Shown piece after piece: positions 60,016-64,000 of a stretch of 64,000 nt of DNA; position 1 is the first letter of the stretch; every line of letters begins with the position of its first letter. The notes beneath the pieces were generated by a model. That model was not told the origin of the DNA. It worked only from the letters and a program-made list of their open reading frames with translations, and searched no databases. The position numbers were made by a program, and so were the translations under genes. The DNA is from Burkholderia cepacia GG4 (GTDB taxonomy: Bacteria > Pseudomonadota > Gammaproteobacteria > Burkholderiales > Burkholderiaceae): assembly GCF_000292915.1 (NCBI RefSeq), contig NC_018513.1, positions 2,666,001-2,730,000 of the forward strand, given 5' to 3'.

Positions 60016-61671
60016 CTACGCGGGCAGCGACATGCCCGCGAACCAGCTTTCGCAGTGCCGCAGCAGCGCGTTCGCGTCGGTTGCGGTGCGGCCGCGCGCC
60101 GCGATGTAACCATCGGGCCGCAGCAGATAGAACGACGGCCTTGAACGGCCGTATGCCTGTGCAAGCCCTTCCGCACCGTCGCTTTCGGCATCGGCAACGC
60201 GCCACGCACGCACGGCGCCCGGCATGACCCGCTCCAGCCCCTGCACGAGCACCCGCGCATCCGCGGGCATCGGCGGCACACTGCCCGTGTCGCCCGCGTC
60301 AGGACTTGCCGGCTCTTCGAGCAGCAGCAGCGTGAAGCTCGCCGGATCGTGCAGGTCGTATAGCCGCGCGGTTCCGGGAGCCCGACCGAGCGGCCCGTCG
60401 ACCACATGCACGAGCGCGTCGGGCGCGCGTTCGCCTGCGCGCGGCCCGCCATCGAGCACGCGTTCAAGCGTGAGTGGACTCTTCCGGTACTGCACACCGA
60501 GCTCGCTGACGGTGCGCCGCACCGCGTCGCGCATCGGTCCGAACGACGCCAGCAACGGCACGACGTGATCGCGCACCAGCTTCATCGCGCCGTGGTCGGC
60601 TTCGACGATCTGCGTCACGAGGCTCGTCTGCCGCAACACGTCACGCTCGATCGGATGGCGTTCCGCGTGATAGGTCTCGAGCAGCCGCTCCGGCGTGCCC
60701 GCGCCGAGCACGCGCGCAAGCTTCCAGCCGAGATTGAACGCTTCCTGGATGCCCGTGTTCATGCCCTGTGCGCCGGCCGGACTGTGCACGTGCGCGGCAT
60801 CGCCGGCGAAAAACACGCGCCCGTGACGCAGCCGGTCGACCATCCGGCTGTGCAAGCGAAAATACGACGACCACGCGAGATCGCTCGGCGCGATCGACGC
60901 ACCGACCCGGGCGCGCACGATCGCCTCGCATTCCGCGAGCGACGGGGTCGGCGCATCGGGCGATGCGTCGCCGCCGGGCGGCCGGTCGGCGACGAGCCGG
61001 TAGCGGCCGCCGCCCATCGGGAACAGCCCCGCGATGCCGTCGGGCGTCGTGAACAGGTGGATCTCCTCGTCCGGCCAGTCGGGTATCGCCGCGAAATCGG
61101 CGAGCAGGAAAGTCTGCTCGAACGCCTGCCCGGCGAAGCCGAGGCCAAGCAGATGGCGTACCGTGCTATGCGCGCCGTCGGCGGCAATCAGGTACGACGG
61201 CGCGAACGCTTGTTCGCGACCGTCGTTATCGCGGATCGTCACGTCGAGCGACGTGCCGCCCGTGGCGCACGCGGTGAGCGTGACGCCGCGTTCGACCGTC
61301 ACGCCGAGCCCGGCCAGGTGCTCGACGAGCAGCCGCTCGGTGATGCTCTGGTCGAGAAACAGCAGATACGGATAGCGCGTTTGCAGCGGATCGAAATCGA
61401 GCCGCGCGATCACGCGGCCGTCCGCGTGCAGCGCGGCCGCATGCGCGCGATGGCCCAGCGCAAGAAACGGTTCGACCGCGCGATGCTGCTCCAGCAATTC
61501 GAGCGTGCGCGCCTGGATGCCGATCGCGCGCGAATGCGGCGCGGGCGCGACGAGCCGGTCGATGATTCGCACCGGCACGCGGGCACGCGCGAGACTCATC
61601 GCAGCGGCAAGGCCGGTCGGACCTGCGCCGACGATCAGCACGGGCGGGATATCGAGCAGTGTGTCAGCCAT
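60016..61671 (-). CDS. FAD-dependent aromatic monooxygenase-like protein
   Basis: 551 residues. FAD-binding GAGPTGLAAAMSLARARVPV near the N-terminus, DG motif IAADGAHSTVRHLLGL, and GD motif FAGDAAHVHSPAGAQGMNTG. The C-terminal thioredoxin-like domain (about 400-550) fits the PheA/TfdB and MhpA group. The substrate is unknown. Start at MADTLLDIPP (61671); an extension to 61803 is rejected. Convergent with fdsD, divergent from the TPR gene. Confidence 0.9.
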   Translation of the reverse strand: MADTLLDIPPVLIVGAGPTGLAAAMSLARARVPVRIIDRLVAPAPHSRAIGIQARTLELLEQHRAVEPFLALGHRAHAAALHADGRVIARLDFDPLQTRYPYLLFLDQSITERLLVEHLAGLGVTVERGVTLTACATGGTSLDVTIRDNDGREQAFAPSYLIAADGAHSTVRHLLGLGFAGQAFEQTFLLADFAAIPDWPDEEIHLFTTPDGIAGLFPMGGGRYRLVADRPPGGDASPDAPTPSLAECEAIVRARVGASIAPSDLAWSSYFRLHSRMVDRLRHGRVFFAGDAAHVHSPAGAQGMNTGIQEAFNLGWKLARVLGAGTPERLLETYHAERHPIERDVLRQTSLVTQIVEADHGAMKLVRDHVVPLLASFGPMRDAVRRTVSELGVQYRKSPLTLERVLDGGPRAGERAPDALVHVVDGPLGRAPGTARLYDLHDPASFTLLLLEEPASPDAGDTGSVPPMPADARVLVQGLERVMPGAVRAWRVADAESDGAEGLAQAYGRSRPSFYLLRPDGYIAARGRTATDANALLRHCESWFAGMSLPA

Positions 61672-61801
61672 GAGAACCTCGATGACACGCGATCTTGCAA
61701 GTCTACGCCCCTCCGCGTGACGGGGCCATATGCCGACCGGCCGATCCGGGGTGCCCGCGCGCAGTGTGGGAAAATACGCACTTTCCGTCAGTTTTCGCGT
61801 C

Positions 61802-63640
61802 ATGGATTCCGCATTCGACCGAGCGTACGCGGCACACCGCGCGGGCCACCTCGCCGAGGCCGAGCACGGCTATCGCGCCGCGCTCGCCACCAATCCCGCC
61901 GACGCCGACGCGCTGCATCTGTTCGGCGTGCTGCGGCATCAGCAGGGCCAGCATGCCGAAGCGGCCGACCTCGTCGGGCGCGCGGTCGAGCTGCGCCCGG
62001 GCGATGCCGCACTGCAGCTCAATCTCGGCAATGCGCTGAAGGCGCTCGGCCGGCTCGACGAAGCGATCGACCGCTTTCGCAACGCGCTGACGCTCGCGCC
62101 CGAATTTCCGCTCGCGCACTACAACCTCGGCAATGCGTATGCGGCGCTGCAGCGCCACGAGGATGCCGTCGATGCGTTCGGCCGCGCGCTGCGGCTCACG
62201 CCCGACGACGCATCGATCCACAACAACCTCGGCAACGCGCTGAATGCGCTCGGCCGCCACGACGACGCGCTCGCCGCGTTCCACCGCGCACTCGAGCTGC
62301 GCCCCGGACATGCCGGCGCGCACAACAATCTCGCGATGGCGCTGAGCGCAATGGGCCGGGCCGACGAAGCGATCGCGCACTTCCAGGCCGCGATCGCCGC
62401 GCAGCCGCGCTTCGTCGCCGCACATTTCAATCTCGGCAACACGCTGGAAGCGGTCGGCCGTCACGTCGAAGCGGCCGCCGCGTTCGAAGCCGCGCTCGCA
62501 CTGCACCCGCCGTTTCCGCTCGCGCTCTTCGGGCTCGCGAACGCGTTGTGCGCGCAGGCGCGCCAGCGCGACGCGCTGCCCTACTACGAACGCGCGGTCG
62601 GTCTCGATCCGTCGTTCAGTCTCGCGTGGCTGAACCTCGGCAATGCGCATCACGCGCTCGGGTCACACGAAATGGCGCTGCGCGCGTTCGACCAGGCGCT
62701 GCGTGTCGCCCCCGACCTGAAGCTCGCGCAGCTGCACCGCGCCGTCACGCTGCTGACGCTGGGCGACTTCACGCGCGGCCTGCCCGCGTACGAGGCACGC
62801 CACGATACGCCGGGGGCGACGCCGCTCGGCACGCTGCCGCGCTGGCAAGGCGAGCCGATTGCGTCGCGCACGCTGCTGATCCGCGCGGAACAGGGCTTCG
62901 GCGACACGCTGCAGTTCGTCCGCTTCGTGCCGCTGGCCCGCGCGCGCTGCGCGCGTGTCGTGCTCGAGGTGCAGCCGGAACTCGTGTCGCTGCTCGCACC
63001 GGCTGCAACGCGCTGGCACGTGACGCTTGTCGCGCAAGGCGCGGCGAAACCGCCGGCGGCGGACGTCGCGTGCACGCTGATGAGCCTGCCGTTCCTGCTC
63101 GGGCTGCAACCGGCCGACGTGGTCGCGAGCACGCGCTATCTCGATGCGCCGGACAGCGCGCGCCGCAGCTTTCGCGGCTCGCTCGGCGGCCAGTCGAAAC
63201 GCAAGTTCGGCCTCGCGTGGTCGGGGCGCCAGCAGGCGCAGGAAAACCGCTCGATGCCGTTCGACGCGCTCGCGCCGCTGCTCGCGCTGCCGGACATCGA
63301 CTGGGTCGTGCTGCAGCCGGCACTCGACGACGATGAACGGGCGCGCGTCGATGCGCATCCGCGCGTGCATCGCCTCGACGGCCGGCTCAACGACTTCGCC
63401 GACACGGCCGCGCTGATCGAGCGGCTCGACGGAGTCGTCACGATCGACACGGCGGTCGCGCACGTCGCGGGCGCGCTCGGCAAGCCGCTGTGGATCATGC
63501 TGCCGTTCGCGGCCGACTGGCGCTGGTTCACCGGCGACGACTGTCCGTGGTATCCGCACGCCAGCATTGCCCGCCAGCCCGCACCGGGACAATGGCTCGA
63601 CGCGGCGGCGGCGGTCGCTGGCGCGCTGCGCGACGCCTGA
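61802..63640 (+). CDS. TPR-repeat glycosyltransferase-like protein
   Basis: 612 residues. About ten tandem TPRs (1-340), with repeated LNLGNALKALGR and NLGNA-type helices, followed by a glycosyltransferase-like domain (365-610): LLIRAEQGFGDTLQFVRFVP, GLAWSGRQQAQENRSMPF, and DGVVTIDTAVAHVAGALGKP. This layout is common in Burkholderia and Xanthomonas and resembles OGT- or heptosyltransferase-like enzymes. It may modify proteins or glycans. No signal peptide is seen. Confidence 0.87.
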   Translation: MDSAFDRAYAAHRAGHLAEAEHGYRAALATNPADADALHLFGVLRHQQGQHAEAADLVGRAVELRPGDAALQLNLGNALKALGRLDEAIDRFRNALTLAPEFPLAHYNLGNAYAALQRHEDAVDAFGRALRLTPDDASIHNNLGNALNALGRHDDALAAFHRALELRPGHAGAHNNLAMALSAMGRADEAIAHFQAAIAAQPRFVAAHFNLGNTLEAVGRHVEAAAAFEAALALHPPFPLALFGLANALCAQARQRDALPYYERAVGLDPSFSLAWLNLGNAHHALGSHEMALRAFDQALRVAPDLKLAQLHRAVTLLTLGDFTRGLPAYEARHDTPGATPLGTLPRWQGEPIASRTLLIRAEQGFGDTLQFVRFVPLARARCARVVLEVQPELVSLLAPAATRWHVTLVAQGAAKPPAADVACTLMSLPFLLGLQPADVVASTRYLDAPDSARRSFRGSLGGQSKRKFGLAWSGRQQAQENRSMPFDALAPLLALPDIDWVVLQPALDDDERARVDAHPRVHRLDGRLNDFADTAALIERLDGVVTIDTAVAHVAGALGKPLWIMLPFAADWRWFTGDDCPWYPHASIARQPAPGQWLDAAAAVAGALRDA

Positions 63641-63668
63641 ATGCGTGCAGGCCTCACCTCATACGAAC

Positions 63669-63696
63669 AAGGGAGCGCGACGCGCTCCCTTTTTTT
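63669..63696. terminator. Intrinsic terminator
   Basis: AAGGGAGCGC / GCGCTCCCTT with a GAC loop and a T7 tail, between the TPR gene and the convergent MFS gene. Confidence 0.92.
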
Positions 63697-63723
63697 ATCT
63701 GACGTGATGCACCGCAGATGGCG

Positions 63724-64000
63724 TCAGGCTGACTTGTACTGGTTGCGCGCCTCGGATGTGCGATACAGCACGAGCGTCGCGATCAGCCCGCAAATCGCGG
63801 CGACGCTGAGCCATAGCCCCGGTGCCGCCTTGTTGCCCGTCTGGTGGATCAGCAACGTCGAGATCGCGGGCGTGAAGCCGCCGATCGTGGTCGCGAGGCT
63901 GTATGCGAGCGAGAATCCGGCCGTGCGCACGTCGGCCGGCATCACTTCGGTCAGCGCGACGACCATCGCGCCGTTGTACGAACCGTACAGGAACGACAGC
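63724..64000 (-). CDS. MFS transporter, C-terminal part (MHS/citrate-type)
   Basis: The frame continues past the window edge, so only about 92 C-terminal residues are visible. [25 protein letters not shown] and [20 protein letters not shown] are typical of metabolite:H+ symporters such as citrate and tricarballylate carriers. Two hydrophobic helices are present, then a hydrophilic tail ([13 protein letters not shown]). The substrate cannot be told from this part. Confidence 0.82.
   Translation of the reverse strand, partial: LSFLYGSYNGAMVVALTEVMPADVRTAGFSLAYSLATTIGGFTPAISTLLIHQTGNKAAPGLWLSVAAICGLIATLVLYRTSEARNQYKSA

Noticed and set aside
56438-60205. 1255-codon frame antisense to fdsA
   Set aside because: Arg/Ala/His-rich shadow of a real, conserved gene on the plus strand.

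Overview
The window is a 64 kb stretch of a high-GC betaproteobacterial chromosome. It most resembles chromosome 1 of a Burkholderia species, probably of the B. cepacia group. This rests on recognised gene content and order: the gyrA-serC-pheA-tyrA-aroA-cmk-rpsA-ihfB run joined to the lapA/lapB/ugd/hldA/hldD envelope genes, a DUF4148 protein, the soluble NAD-dependent formate dehydrogenase (fds) operon, and a tmRNA whose tag reads ANDDTFALAA. The species call is an inference. No prophage, insertion sequence, CRISPR array, tRNA or rRNA was seen. Long open frames opposite the real genes are codon-bias shadows and were left out.

Layout. 1-3.4 kb: end of an ArsR-like regulator and a large exported FecR/Trp-rich/Asn-rich/Pro-rich protein. 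3.5-7.5 kb: thyA, a VpsR-type sigma-54 activator, a 515-bp gap holding a sigma-54-like promoter, a small exported Pro-rich protein, then folA. 7.6-15.5 kb: pmbA, yjgA-mog, orn, an M48 protease-rsgA pair, a DUF2007 protein, a CobD/AmpE-like membrane protein and a CoA-type NUDIX hydrolase. 15.5-17.9 kb: the rpsP-rimM-trmD-rplS operon behind a near-consensus promoter. 18-20.9 kb: a sorbosone-dehydrogenase-like protein, a TM2 protein and a PA0069-type radical SAM protein whose promoter carries a textbook LexA box. 21-27.7 kb: an Lrp regulator divergent from dadA, the etfBA electron-transfer flavoprotein and a metNIQ methionine importer. 27.8-32.7 kb: a lipase-like hydrolase, an HDAC-family deacetylase, a MltB-type transglycosylase, cysM and a ComEA-like protein. 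32.8-37.8 kb: LPS heptose and assembly genes. 38-49 kb: ihfB, rpsA, cmk, aromatic amino acid and serine genes, a DUF2059 protein and gyrA, all on the minus strand. 49.5-52.2 kb: an OmpA-domain protein, ubiG, gph and ssrA (tmRNA). 52.4-60 kb: two small exported proteins and a one-component regulator divergent from fdsGBAD. 60-64 kb: a FAD monooxygenase, a TPR/glycosyltransferase protein and the C-terminal end of an MFS transporter.

Most genes are core housekeeping. The items most worth a second look are regulatory and accessory: the activator/sigma-54 promoter/small exported protein module at 4.5-6.8 kb, the SOS-box-controlled radical SAM gene at 20.9 kb, the fds locus without fdsC and with an unusual N-terminal cysteine cluster in FdsA, and the repeat-built exported protein at 0.8-3.4 kb.
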